Source: Siphonodentalium dalli
Taxonomy: Eukaryota; Mollusca; Scaphopoda; Gadilida; Siphonodentaliidae
Length of the DNA stretch: 64,000 bases
Reading direction: 5' to 3'
Assembly (NCBI GenBank): GCA_032622095.1
Contig: CP136069.1
Span: forward strand, 161,871,043-161,935,042
Part shown: one piece after another, positions 37,401 to 45,852 of the stretch
How the letters are laid out: every line of letters begins with the position of its first letter
Position numbering within the stretch: the first letter of the stretch is position 1
The notes under the pieces: model-generated
What the model was told of the DNA's origin: nothing
Databases searched by the model: none
Seen by the model: the letters and a program-made list of their open reading frames with translations, nothing else
Made by a program: the position numbers and the translations under genes

Positions 37401-40247
37401 CGGGTGGATATATTTTCACAGGATACCCACCGCCAAGGCCGCACGTGCCTTTAAGGAGTTCTGATGAGTTTTCGAGTGTTTTTATGTGATCAATTGGACT
37501 GCGAATGTCATCTGAAATATGAATCCATAACATATTCGAAATATTGTGTGCATATATATTATGAATGTATTTCAATTGAAATTAATTGAACATCCATCTC
37601 AGCATTCAGATTTGCGATCTCAAAAAGGTGAATGAATGATAACGCGATGCCTTGATCACACGCACGTGAATGCTGCCGTTCGTATGCATGCAGCTACTCG
37701 GATATTCGTTTAGTATTAACATGCTTGGAGTTTGTATATAGACCACACATGCCGGACGACACGCTACGGCGTATCAACGATTTGTTATAATCATGTTTAT
37801 TTTACAGACTTTATGACTCGTTCCCACTCGAGTAGACCGTTACGCGACAATGAAACCGAATCATCTTATCGAATATACATATATCGTATTTCTCCAAATT
37901 ATGCAATTCTGTCTTTTTTAAGAGTCATCAGATAATATTGTAACGATTCTATGTTAACCTTAAACATCCGTACATATATCATCACAATGTGCTATGTGTG
38001 TAACACGTGTGTGCCTTCTCATCTGGATGTCGATGAGCCTCTGTATTGTGTCTATAGAGCGCATGTAGTCAGCTTACCAAGCTACAACACCATGTTTAAA
38101 CAAAATCAAACCAGACCATGCGGTTTTTATTTAATTGTTAACACCTCTCCTTGTTCAACCGATTTTGGTTGTCTTTTGTCTATAAAATGATGGGATTGAA
38201 AACAAATTTGTTAAGGGCATTTCCGCCCCGATAATTTTGAGACATGTATATTCGATCGATATACATGTATAGTTTCATCATTGTGCGGTCTTTTTTCAAT
38301 CCCGAAATTTGTACTCAATTTCGATGCATACACCAGATTTCTCGATGTTTTAATGACATTTGGCCAGTTATCTCCTTTTTTGCTGCATCCTATACATAAA
38401 AAATGCAAAACCAGAAAAGTTGATTTTTGCAAGACCGCTTTGGATGTTTCGACCGCACAATGATGAAACTATATATCGACAGAATATACATGTCTCAAAA
38501 TTATCGGCTGAAATGCCCTTAACAATTTTTTTTTCAAACCCATCATTTTTATAGACAAAAGACAACCTAATCGGTTGAACAAGGAGAGGTGTTAACAATT
38601 AAAGTGCAAGATAACTAGTTGTGACTGGCATGCAAAAATTAGGCAGACCGGATTTCGTCTGCATAAAGTCGCGGTCTGCCTAATGATGGTCGAGAGCACG
38701 TATAAATATCTATCTTTTTGCTTGCGATGTTTTGTATAAGAATTCACCTTTTTGAGATCGCAAATCTGAATGCTGAGATGGATGTTCAATTAATTTCAAT
38801 TGAAATACATTCATAATATATATGCACACAATATTTCGAATATGTTATGGATTCACATTTCAGATGACATTCGCAGTCCAATTGATCAGTCCCAGATACA
38901 CATAAAAACACTCGAAAACTCACCAGAACTCCTTAAGTGATACGCATATTTACTGCACAGAAGCTCGGCGTTTGATCACATCTCCATCTGTGCCGTTAGC
39001 ATCTTTCTGGACCGACAGTGGTCCCTTGACTCCCTTCATATCGCGCGGATATTGAGAACGACACGGATTTTTAAAATTCTGTCAAATCCTATGCTTCATT
39101 GACAGATTCAACTATATATACCGGCATTTGTTTTGGAAGCATGGAAGTCCAGGAACTATACTAGTGAATGGATGTTCTCGAAAATTTTAGTGAGCAAAAG
39201 CAAAAACACCATTGAAAAAATTCGCCAAAAAAATTATGGTTTGATCTGGGAAAACTGATTGACAACTGGTGGATAAATACTCCTGCTTCGTGTGGACATA
39301 CACATACGATGATCGATGTCTGTTTTACGATGATAAACAAACATATCCCCATATCATACACGTGAAAATGTCTTTCCAATTTCCTCGGCTTTGGCGATAC
39401 CCTCGGCTTTGGCGATACCACGTACACGGGGGTGATAATGATGTGCCATAGCTCGCCATGTTGCCCGCTGAGTTTCCGCACAATGAGTCGACTCGACCAA
39501 TTGACCCATTGCGTTTCACCAAGGTTGATCTCTACTCATTACGTTTTGCTACATTGTATTATCTACGATATAATATAATTGCACGATCGATCGTCCAGAA
39601 TTGTGTTTGACCATGGCAATCCATCATTCACTTACATATCATGCACGTTGTATTTTATTGACATGATCTCACTGCATGTTTATCTACTTATATTAATTTC
39701 ATGCGTATTAAGACAGTTCCCAAATTGCATTTTTAATTTTGCGACGTTTAATTCTACGCATAATTCCGCTAACATTATCATGTGGGCCGATGAAGCTGTG
39801 TCGGAATTGTCGGGAGAAATTCAGCTGAGAGAAAGTATCTGGAATAAACAAAGCGAACAATATATACAAGGACCAAAACAAGAAAAAGGCTGATCATAAC
39901 GAACGTTGGAAGACTCGTTGTGCGAATATGCAGCGGGCGACATGGCCAGCTATGGCATATTAATTGTGACGACCAATTATCACCAAACTCCAGCATAATA
40001 AATTGTCACACCTACTATGCCATCGCTACTGTGATACGTGTGTCCGCAGCCAATTGTACAGGTGCGCTGATGTTAATCCGATGATAATGTTATATTCTCT
40101 ATTTAATTGTTCAGGCGCGCCGATGTTAACCCGATGATGATGTTCATGATGCCACAGCTGCTGGGTATGGGCGGCCAGGGTGGCGCACAGAACCCAATGA
40201 TGAACATGTTGTTACCCATGGCAATGATGGATTTCGGATTATTCTAA
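22381..40247 (+). CDS. Secreted Met/Pro/Gly-rich protein, five coding exons
   Basis: I assembled this from five exons whose splice phases agree: 22,381-22,404; 26,892-27,084; 32,223-32,261; 35,381-35,399; 40,115-40,247. Together they make 408 nt, 135 residues plus TAA. Residues 1-17 form a short signal peptide (MNTVFYCACFCSVIAVA). The mature part starts with a Pro-rich segment (TPPPPYIDPMLG), then GTGLPGTG repeats, then a Met-rich C-terminus with NPMMMFMMPQ and NPMMNMLLPMAMM; about one mature residue in five is Met. A dibasic RR lies at the exon 4/5 junction. A TATA box precedes it and AATAAA follows at 40,376. The composition recalls methionine-rich shell or matrix proteins of molluscs, but I cannot name the family. 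Introns of 3-5 kb are full of repeats. Joining of the exons is inferred from splice signals and phase only. Confidence 0.7.
22466..23572. repeat. Degenerate 20-21-bp minisatellite in intron 1
   Basis: About 1.1 kb of loosely repeated GGTTTGGGACACTCGTTGG with variants (TGTGTGG, GGATGGT). Roughly fifty diverged units follow one another. Trp/Gly-rich frames over it on both strands are shadows. Confidence 0.7.
23573..24117. other. Intronic sequence without recognised features
   Basis: It lies within intron 1. I see no exon or repeat I can name. Confidence 0.3.
24118..24546. repeat. Inverted repeat with nested hairpins
   Basis: The outer ends GCAAATAGTGTGT and ACACACTATTTGC pair. Inside, CAGAGGGT...AATTT...ATATCATCAC...ACCCTCTG forms a hairpin in each arm, and CCTCATTCT...TAGGCCTCA pairs with GAGGCCTAAGCAGAATGAGG. 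It is probably a MITE; target duplication is not clear. Confidence 0.55.
24719..24836 (-). mobile_element. Helitron 5' fragment
   Basis: On the minus strand it matches the 5' part of the Helitron copies at 3,629 and 25,998 (ACTCGAAAACTGCTCGACCGATCC), with an expanded CTGTCTGCC/TGTGTG segment. It is truncated after the first repeat unit. Confidence 0.55.
25068..25512. mobile_element. TA-flanked MITE, family D, copy 2
   Basis: Its ends and interior are the same as the copy at 7,929-8,396. The right-arm hairpin (about 25,407-25,458) has lost part of its 5' strand, while the left-arm hairpin (25,118-25,188) is intact. Confidence 0.7.
25998..26585 (+). mobile_element. Non-autonomous Helitron, copy B, beside exon 2
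   Basis: It starts near TATTATATATTTTTGG and ends CATCAGCTAG before a T. It has three units of the roughly 130-bp internal repeat (CGACTCAAATTTGGTATG...CTCATATAGGCATG). It is bordered on the left by one diverged copy (25,957-25,990) and on the right by eight copies of the same 41-bp acceptor-like unit, so it landed in that repeat. Confidence 0.6.
26586..26905 (+). repeat. Tandem 41-bp repeat containing splice-acceptor sequence
   Basis: There are about eight units of a 41-bp sequence holding TTGTTTTGTATTTGTGCAG then TGCTTCTGTTCGG. The last unit is the real 3' splice site and first codons of exon 2. The array lacks stop codons in several frames, which creates long hydrophobic open frames that I treat as artefacts or possible alternative exon extensions. 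Confidence 0.8.
26892..27084 (+). CDS. Exon 2: signal peptide end, Pro-rich and GTG-repeat region
   Basis: The acceptor TTTGTGCAG|TGC is in phase 0 with exon 1. It encodes 64 codons plus one base and ends at ACAG|GTTAGT. It contains the cleavage region (IAVA|MPQF) and the GTGLPGTG repeats. Confidence 0.75.
27408..27575 (-). mobile_element. Family A MITE fragment
   Basis: It carries the hairpin at about 27,455-27,525 and the CTCCAGTCATGGGAGGG end; the TTAA has decayed. The left side is cut at an AAAT microsatellite (27,388-27,407). Confidence 0.55.
27933..28095 (+). mobile_element. Family A MITE, truncated
   Basis: It starts TTAACCCTTCAATGATTGG and includes the first hairpin (about 27,979-28,060). 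The second hairpin is lost about 28,095. Confidence 0.55.
28176..28617. mobile_element. TTAA-flanked MITE, family E, copy 1
   Basis: Inverted ends begin TTAAAGGCCCACTTAAT and match the complement at the right. A related copy lies at 33,551-33,792. Confidence 0.65.
28922..29125 (+). pseudogene. Open frame paralogous to the inverted copy at 29,345
   Basis: The frame shares a core (VLGRVPIRCSSIT) with the minus-strand frame at 29,345-29,620 (VLDRVPTRYSSIT), and DNA similarity covers about 120 bp. A donor-like GAG|GTAAAT follows. The two face each other about 400 bp apart inside intron 2. I recognise no family. These may be relics of a duplicated exon. Confidence 0.35.
29345..29620 (-). pseudogene. 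Open frame paralogous to 28,922, with a hydrophobic start
   Basis: This is a 91-residue frame without an ATG (it opens at a TTG). It begins with a hydrophobic run (CILVFFTIFA), then KAWDIGWIDAVLDRVP and GGGYLAFMSSNGSFVYI. It could be an internal exon or a relic. Its 5' edge overlaps a single unit of the 49-bp minisatellite that starts 0.8 kb away (GTTGGTGACGTAGGTTCCTG on the minus strand). Confidence 0.35.
29682..30138. mobile_element. TTAA-flanked MITE, family F, copy 1
   Basis: Ends begin TTAAAGGCACGGGCGGC. The interior has two copies of AACGCTCTTTAT. The sister copy is 36,953-37,454. Confidence 0.7.
30421..32046 (+). repeat. 49-bp minisatellite array, about 33 units, in intron 2
   Basis: Units read GACGGTTTGGAGATTACATT then AGTGACGTAGGTTCCTGAAC and GTCTGA. 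Variation is concentrated at two spots: GAAGTGACGG versus GACGCGACGG, and GTAGG versus GTACGG. Other positions are nearly invariant, so the array is young or homogenised. Each unit carries TGACGTA, close to a CREB/ATF half-site, and many carry a second TGACGG. Spacers are not unique, so this is not a CRISPR array. Confidence 0.9.
32223..32261 (+). CDS. Exon 3 of the Met-rich secreted protein
   Basis: Acceptor TATTTCCAG|GC and donor CTTT|GTGAGT bound 39 nt, phase 1 on both sides. It encodes GQQRRGPGMNPL. Confidence 0.65.
32262..32944. other. Intronic repeat-like sequence with CAAGATGGC motifs
   Basis: It contains three YY1-like motifs (ACAAGATGGC, ATGGCGGCC, AAGATGGTGGCC) within about 32,425-32,580. 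The open frame across them (97 codons) shows no domain and I do not call it a gene. Confidence 0.35.
32945..33299 (+). mobile_element. TTAA-flanked repeat, family B, copy 2
   Basis: It matches 1,540-1,999 at both ends and internally. It includes a short CAA microsatellite near 32,994-33,012. Confidence 0.6.
33551..33792. mobile_element. Family E MITE, copy 2, short
   Basis: Left GGCCCACCTAATTTTCG pairs with right CGAATTTTAGGTGGGC. The flanking TTAA is not preserved. Confidence 0.55.
34350..34494. mobile_element. Family C MITE, short copy
   Basis: TTAAAGGGGTACTGTACAC on the left pairs with GTATACAGTCCCCCTTTAA on the right. It is 145 bp, almost only the inverted ends. Confidence 0.65.
34561..34776. 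repeat. Near-perfect 106-bp hairpin with a 3-bp loop
   Basis: The arms 34,561-34,666 and 34,670-34,776 are inverted copies that differ only by a single-base indel (CTCCTAACC versus GGTTAAGGAG). The centre is GCTCTC-ACC-GAGAGC. It is non-coding. It may be a foldback MITE or a recent inverted duplication. Confidence 0.85.
34944..35216 (+). mobile_element. Family A MITE, complete copy
   Basis: TTAACCCTTCCATGACTGG to TCATGAAAGGGTTAA, with hairpins at about 35,004-35,070 and 35,099-35,163. Confidence 0.7.
35381..35399 (+). CDS. Exon 4, a 19-nt microexon
   Basis: Acceptor TCTTTTACAG and donor GAG|GTAAGT are both strong. It adds LMMAMM and carries the frame from phase 1 to phase 2, as exon 5 requires. 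Diverged tandem copies follow (about 35,423 and 35,464-35,484). Confidence 0.65.
35464..35484 (+). pseudogene. Duplicated copy of exon 4 with splice sites
   Basis: A 19-nt segment equivalent to exon 4 (TAATAATGGTTATGGTGAG) lies between an AG (GTCAGAG) and a donor GTAAGT. It would keep the reading frame (LIMVMV). It could be an alternative microexon or a dead duplicate. A middle copy near 35,423 has lost its donor. Confidence 0.45.
35860..36060 (-). mobile_element. Fragment of the element family inserted at 57,101
   Basis: AGTTGGAAATTTCACACCAA and TTTTAGACCAACATTTGCAT match, in reverse orientation, the interior of the element at 57,101-58,317. Ends are not clear. Confidence 0.5.
36061..36888. 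other. Intronic sequence without recognised features
   Basis: It lies in intron 4. I see no exon, and no repeat with clear ends. Confidence 0.3.
36953..37454. mobile_element. TTAA-flanked MITE, family F, copy 2
   Basis: TTAAAGGCACGTGCGGCC to the complement, 502 bp. The empty site is seen in the opposite palindrome arm (CTCCTTAAGTGATACG near 38,930-38,945), which shows exact TTAA duplication. It has two AACGCTCTTTAT motifs. Confidence 0.8.
38211..38522. mobile_element. TTAA-flanked element with 90-bp inverted ends
   Basis: TTAAGGGCATTTCCGCCCCG pairs with its near complement at the right. Internal matches run through GATAATTTTGAGACATGTATA and TAGTTTCATCATTGTGCGGTC. It lies at the centre of the palindrome 38,131-38,601. 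Confidence 0.65.
39779..39960 (+). pseudogene. Possible MADF/Myb-like domain relic
   Basis: WADEAVSELSGEIQLRESIWN followed after a frame break by NERWKTRCANMQ resembles the Trp-containing helices of a MADF/Myb-type domain, often carried by transposon-derived proteins. It lies in intron 4 and is broken. The assignment is weak. Confidence 0.25.
40115..40247 (+). CDS. Exon 5: Met-rich C-terminus and stop
   Basis: Acceptor AATTGTTCAG joins in phase 2. It encodes RADVNPMMMFMMPQLLG to MMDFGLF and TAA. A diverged copy of the acceptor and exon start lies 53 bp upstream (AG at 40,060-40,061). Confidence 0.7.
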
Positions 40248-40375
40248 ATACAGCGGACACAACGATATGGATATCAGCTATATACAGCCTCGTTTCGGAT
40301 TGATCCATTCAGAGGACACGGGTTATTTTTGTTTGCTCATACACGTGCAACCGTATTGTTTTGTGTTTTGTCTTC

Positions 40376-40381
40376 AATAAA
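40376..40381 (+). terminator. Polyadenylation signal
   Basis: AATAAA lies 129 nt after the stop codon of exon 5, following a T/G-rich stretch. Confidence 0.55.
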
Positions 40382-40554
40382 ATTAACTTATTATAATATG
40401 GTTCCGTATTTCAATCTGTATTCTCACGTATATGGTAAAGTCGTGGCGCACATGAACAAATTGCCAGTAGCCGAACAACATACTTGGTATAATTTCGCTT
40501 CGCGAATTGATGCACTATGCTGTTCGGCCACTTACAATTTTACCAGGCCAGGAA

Positions 40555-41043
40555 CATCCTGAATTCCACTATTATAATGGTATTCCACTATTATAGTGAT
40601 ATATGACCATTACTATTTTGTGAATTTGATAAAAAAGGGATAATAAAAAAATCATATTTCACACAAATTATTCAAAATCAGAGTCGCACTAATTCTGTAT
40701 CAGACATATATTTAGTTCATGAGAATGATTAATCATGACGGCACACGATTAGCAACCCAGTTAGCATTCAATTAGTTTAAATGTTGTTATGAAGGAGCAA
40801 TTGAGTCATCCTTTTATTGTCATTCAGAAAGGCATATATTATAAGTAGTAATATTATTGAATAACAAAAATGGGGCAAAAGATTGCACAACGAATTTTGT
40901 CGATAGACTGTTCATTCGCTGTGATATTGCAAGAGTAGAATTCGGCTGTGCGCTGGTATGCACCGTCTTCTATTCCCAACGCAAATAAATGAAATATGAA
41001 TATATTATGGTCATATACCACTATAATAGTGGCATTCAGGATG
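40555..41043. mobile_element. Inverted-repeat element downstream of the gene
   Basis: Left CATCCTGAATTCCACTATTA and right TAATAGTGGCATTCAGGATG pair over about 50 bp, ending ATATGACCAT / ATGGTCATAT. It is non-coding; the target duplication is not clear. Confidence 0.55.
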
Positions 41044-41198
41044 ACTGTGCCTGACCTGTTTATAAGCCCATAACATTAATGCAACAAAAATAGGTTGATG
41101 GCATATAGATTGCAGAGCGTTTATCTCCTTTACATAGACATCGAGAATGTTGATGGGTTAAGTGCCGTCTCACAAGCATCCTCGAATACTTTAGTATA

Positions 41199-41688
41199 TT
41201 AACCCTTTCAGTGCCAGGTGCCGATCTCATCGGCCCTACTTTACGGTATGTAGAGTGCCAGGGCCGATCAAATCAGCCCTAAAAAAATTAAAAAAACATT
41301 ATTTTAGATTTTTTGTTTGTTTTTGGGTTAAATTTTTTGGGTACGCTTAAGCATGCTTTATATAGCGAATTTAAAGACAAACTGGATAAAACATTAGGGG
41401 CATGTTATAACTCAAAACTATCACCATGTATTCATAGTAATAATGTTGATACCCATGAAAAACGTAAGATTTCCTGGCACTAAACCTACAAAATAAGTCT
41501 GTTAAAGAATATAAGATTTTTTTTTTTAAATTGTAAAAAATAATAACAAATGATGAAAAATTGTTAGGCCAATGCATTCTCTTATATATGTGAGGCGACC
41601 TATGGTCGACTCGCATATATAATAGAATGCATTGGCACAGGGTATATGGGTTGATACAAAAATCGGACTTGGCACTGAAAGGGTTTTT
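41199..41688. mobile_element. TTAA MITE, family G, with the shared hairpin
   Basis: Left TTAACCCTTTCAGTGCCAGG pairs with right GGCACTGAAAGGGTT (right TTAA decayed). The hairpin shared with families A and D sits at 41,568-41,637. Confidence 0.6.
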
Positions 41689-43319
41689 TTATTTACTCCC
41701 ACTGAAATAACTTTCAAGTTAGATTGTGTTCGCCTTATACGAGTGTCGTATAAACCTAATTTAGCGAAGAAAATATTGATCTTGGAAACAAAAATATTAC
41801 GATTTCAAACTACGCGCCATGTTTTTGACCTTCACCGGAGAAAACGCATGAAGAACCGGAAGTTCGTTGTTCGCAGCTTCAATCTCTTTCATCGAACAAT
41901 CTCACTCCCTATAAAAATACTTGACGCTTTGAATCTTGTTTCTTTCTCGTTTTTTTCCGAATCGGTTATAGCGGGCCTTTCTTTTGCAGGTAACATGTTT
42001 TGTTTGCAACTCAATAATGTTCGCGAACGGCCGTCGATAAAAGTCACCCAACATATGAGATTTCAAGAACGGTAACTCGTAATGGCATAATTCTCCATTT
42101 TATGACTCCAGCCATAAATTGATTTTTTTATATTAAATAATTCAATTTTACTTTTATGATAGCCTGTTAACCGGACGGAAGGTTTTCAGTAGACATCATC
42201 GACTCAAATTAGTTATTTTAAAATATAATATTGATATTAGATAGCTATTGTCACCAGGAATTTATTGAAATTGGGGTACAGTACCCCTTTAAGGAACAGA
42301 CATTAACTAAGAAATATATCACCTGCCTTATGTTTTTCAATGTAATATATAGTCCCCTGTTAAATCATCAATCAGTTCCAAGGTTTTGAACTGATGGGGT
42401 AATTATGATCTGTATACATGGGCGTATAGCCAATGTAGATATTCATGGCCTGGTTTAACCACCACGTGACAGGCCACCTAAGTTGGCATATACACGTAGT
42501 TGATAGCCAAAATCTTCACTAAATTGCATTGATATCTCATAATACTATTGTTGACAGATAATCTTGAACGGACGAACAATTAAAACGTCAATATGAACAA
42601 ACAGAGATAACTCTATAGAACGGTAAATTATATTAACAACATTCAATTGGTTGTCAACATCCGTACAAAATTTCATTGAGATATCGGAAAACCTATATGA
42701 CTGGAATCTGCTCGGAAGTACGAAAAATCTGGATTAGCAGGGGCATAACTCTAAAATGGAATTGCTAGTATAGCGGACAGGTGGGCGGAGGACAGGGCGC
42801 GTGTAGCCCAGTATACATACAATTCACTTCGTTAGTGTGGCATCACTTCTCGTCGTAAGGAGAACTAAGTGGTAATGCAGGTATCAGAGAGTTATGTTAT
42901 CAATTGGCATCACCCTCCATTGGGCTGCTCGTAACAGTTGTTAAAATCCCTTAAGAGTGATGTTGCTGAAAATCGTAGGAATGATATAAACCACAACCAA
43001 AAAATATCATGACTATAATTCTAACTTAATTTCGTATTTCGGCCCCTGCTCAAGTCAAATGGCGCCTCATAAGAGAGACTGGCCCTTATCCGAGAATATA
43101 TGTCGTGTCTGTCTGACAGACTAAGTCCTGGTAAGTTTTGAAAATGGCAATGCGGGAGGTAGGCCTATGCCCAAAGATGCTTATGTTCCAATATTTTAAA
43201 AAAATTCTATTTTTGTATTTGTCATTTTTATGATGAAGATTAAAGTTTTATATCAAATATTGAGTTTCTATTTGTGTTTATTTTATAAATATACTCACCT
43301 AAATGAAACATCAATGAAA
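41689..43319. other. Gene-free stretch
   Basis: A 147-codon frame runs to 42,075 but shows no domain and overlaps the MITE end; I do not call it. A GGGGTACAGTACCCC palindrome near 42,275 is a family C relic. Confidence 0.35.
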
Positions 43320-44056
43320 ACAAAGCTTTATACAGCTACTTTGAGTGTGAAATACATCATATCGATTCGAGATCGACACCGAATTAGTCCGCTGATTCGG
43401 ATATTTTCGAATCGGTGTTACTTTGATGAGCAGAACGACATTGGTCAAATGGTAAACTTCACGTGTAAGCGATTCAATGATGCTGTTAGTGAACTTGATG
43501 TACTTCACGGTAAACAAATCCAAACAACCGAGCGTTCGATAGACCTTGATAAACTCGGTATGAAGTATAACTTAATTTTTGTGGGCATTGCCGAAGAATC
43601 GAAGATGAAACTAACAATAAAACAACAGAAGCCGTCTTACGTGACTTCATTGTGAACACTCTTGACATTAATGATCACATTGACTTCGGAAACGTACACA
43701 GGCTCGGAAATAGGCGCAATACACCCCACAGCAAGAGGCATCTCATAGCTAGGTTCGCCAATTATAATCAAAAGGAGCTAATCAATCGATCCGTTAGGGG
43801 ACTCGGTCAACCTAATGAGTTTCGTGTATACGAACAGTTTCCCAAGGAAGTTCAGGAATACCGTAAACAGGTGCTCATACCCATAGCTAAGGACACCAGG
43901 CGTCGAGGTGAAAACGCGCGTGTGACTGGAGATAGGCTTTTTGTGAATAAGGCGATGGTATATGTTACATATTGGGTCCCTGATGTGATTGTCGGACATG
44001 TTGACAGCAACACAGTTTATAGCGAAAAAGATCAATTTATTCAATACAGATCCTAA
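43320..44056 (+). pseudogene. LINE ORF1 (L1-type RNA-binding protein), frameshifted
   Basis: Reading across a shift near 43,605, the frames give a helical N-part (FNDAVSELDVLHGKQI), NLIFVGI, then HRLGNRR...LIARFANYNQKELI and RVYEQFPKEVQEYRKQVL, ending GDRLFVNK. This order (RRM-like core, HR-x-G, then basic C-terminal domain) is that of L1-type ORF1 proteins found in many CR1/L2 LINEs. The product binds RNA in the retrotransposition complex. It is broken and not functional. Confidence 0.65.
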
Positions 44057-44756
44057 CATACAACCAGCTCGATGACGTCACAAACTCAGTACAAAAGTAC
44101 GGAAGCCCAGATCAATACATGACAGTATATGCAGACGAACAACCAACATATCGCTGGTACCCGGACAGACAGACCCATAACATTCAAAAGTTACCAGTTA
44201 ACATGTTCAGCTTCACCCGTCCTCCCCCGGTGGGGGCCCCTTGCTGACCGGGCCAGTTGGTGCACCACGGGGCTTTGCGACAGGATCGACCTATTATACA
44301 GGGTCGCTACCTATGAACGCAGCGTGTTGTGGTCTGATTGGATTGGTCAGCGGTGGAGGCCCCACCGGATGCGGAACTGTGTATCAACACCAGGGAAGCT
44401 TACCAAATGTGTCTTTATCAGGTTCAGGACCTGTGTTCCCGTTGGGGACTGCGCCGCCCGGTTCAATGTGTGTGCCTATCGTGGGCGGGTCTGTTCCATC
44501 CCCGACAACGGGCATCGCGGTCAACAGTGCGATGCCTGCAAAGGTTGTATCGACTTTTCCCAGCGATGTCTGTTGTGACTGGCGATGGACCGGCCCCTGT
44601 GCCTACCACAACTACAGCAGGCCCCCGTGGGGTTGGCGCTGTCACGTCACAACTGGCGCATCATATTTTGATGAAATTCCATGTATGACCGGAGGTTCGT
44701 CCAACCACCCACCCCAAACAATACCTGTATCCCATAGCTAGGAATTCGCGGGTGAG

Positions 44757-45657
44757 AGGACGGCCCACAAACTGCAGATATGTTCCCTGCATGTGGGTGG
44801 TATCATTGGACGGATGCAAGATCCAGAATTCATTTCGTTTTTAACACAGTATGATATAATCTGTCTTCAGGAAACGAAAACTGATAGTTTAGACAAAATT
44901 GACATCCCGGGGTTTGATGTTCTGATCATCCAACATAGACATGAAATTTCGAGGTTTAAATCCGGTGGTCTATACGTTTTAGTCCGAAAGAAACTATCGT
45001 GGCTAGTTGAGCCATTACCAGTTGTCAACAAGTATGTAGTTTGGTTCAAAATAAAAGCGGACAGGGATCCAATTTTCGTTGGAAATGTGTATATTCCACC
45101 CGAAGGTTCTAAATACAGCTCGAACGAATCTTTCGATCTATTATTGACAACAATTGCCACAATTAAATCATTCTGACCAAATGTAATGCTTTTCGGCGAT
45201 TTTAACGCACTTTTGGATTTCACCTCAGGAGAACCGCGAGATGGAAGCGCGTCCTTCAACCCGGAAGATGTGACACTGCGTTACTCGCAGGACAAGCACA
45301 CCAACAAGTTTGGTTACAGATTAATTGATGTGTGTAGAGCATCCGAAATTCTTATTACCAACGGAAGAGTGGGCGCTGACAAAGATATTGGTCGATTGAC
45401 ATGCAAAAAAGCAAGTGTTGTTGATTATCTCATATAATCGTGGCTATCAATGACACTGATATCCAATTTCCGCGTGGGCGGGCACAATCCTTTGTTGTCG
45501 GACTGTCATGGTCCAGTTATCTGCGAGCTCACACTGGATACCGACAATCATACTACCATTAAACACTCCGTGTGCATCACGTTGACTACCACCGATACCA
45601 CCATCTCTGTGAACAAGAAAAGAAGATGCATGCATCAGGTCCCCCATGAACTATTTT
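44757..45657 (+). pseudogene. LINE ORF2: apurinic-like endonuclease domain
   Basis: Two main frames, shifted near 45,175, show LHVGGIIGR, YDIICLQETKTD (metal-binding Glu), GGLYVLVRKK, VGNVYIPPEG, LFGDFNA and a final SDCHGPVICEL in place of the usual SDH. These are the ordered motifs of EEP endonucleases that nick target DNA. Stops and shifts show decay. The region 44,060-44,756 is the likely ORF2 leader. The domain is cut off from the reverse transcriptase by about 5 kb of inserted repeats. Confidence 0.75.
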
Positions 45658-45852
45658 AATCACGTATATTTGGAAACTATTATAAATTTAATATATATAA
45701 TTATAACACAATTAGCCCCTAAATTCGGCCTCATGATTTAGCAAGACACACGTTTATTACCGGCACGCGCAGTGACGCAAGAGCTTAGAGCAATTATATA
45801 ATTGGCAACACCAGAACTTTAGTATTATGTTAAAAGTCCAGTGCATTTGTGG

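Larger units (their letters stand above)
36889..39001. repeat. Nested palindromes in intron 4
   Basis: The outer arms are 36,889-36,956 plus 37,451-37,632 on the left and 38,746-39,001 on the right. The left arm is interrupted by a family F MITE. A second palindrome, 38,131-38,601 (GTTAACACCTCTCC...GGAGAGGTGTTAAC), encloses a third, the TTAA-flanked element 38,211-38,522. A small hairpin (AGGCAGACCGG...CGGTCTGCCT) is near 38,640-38,680. No gene is supported. Confidence 0.7.

Noticed and set aside
39380-39420. CTCGGCTTTGGCGATAC doubled segment as a small repeat element
   Set aside because: It is only a two-copy 18-bp duplication with no wider structure.
41632-42075. 147-codon frame beginning inside a MITE
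   Set aside because: It starts in the MITE terminus and has no domain; basic, low-information sequence.
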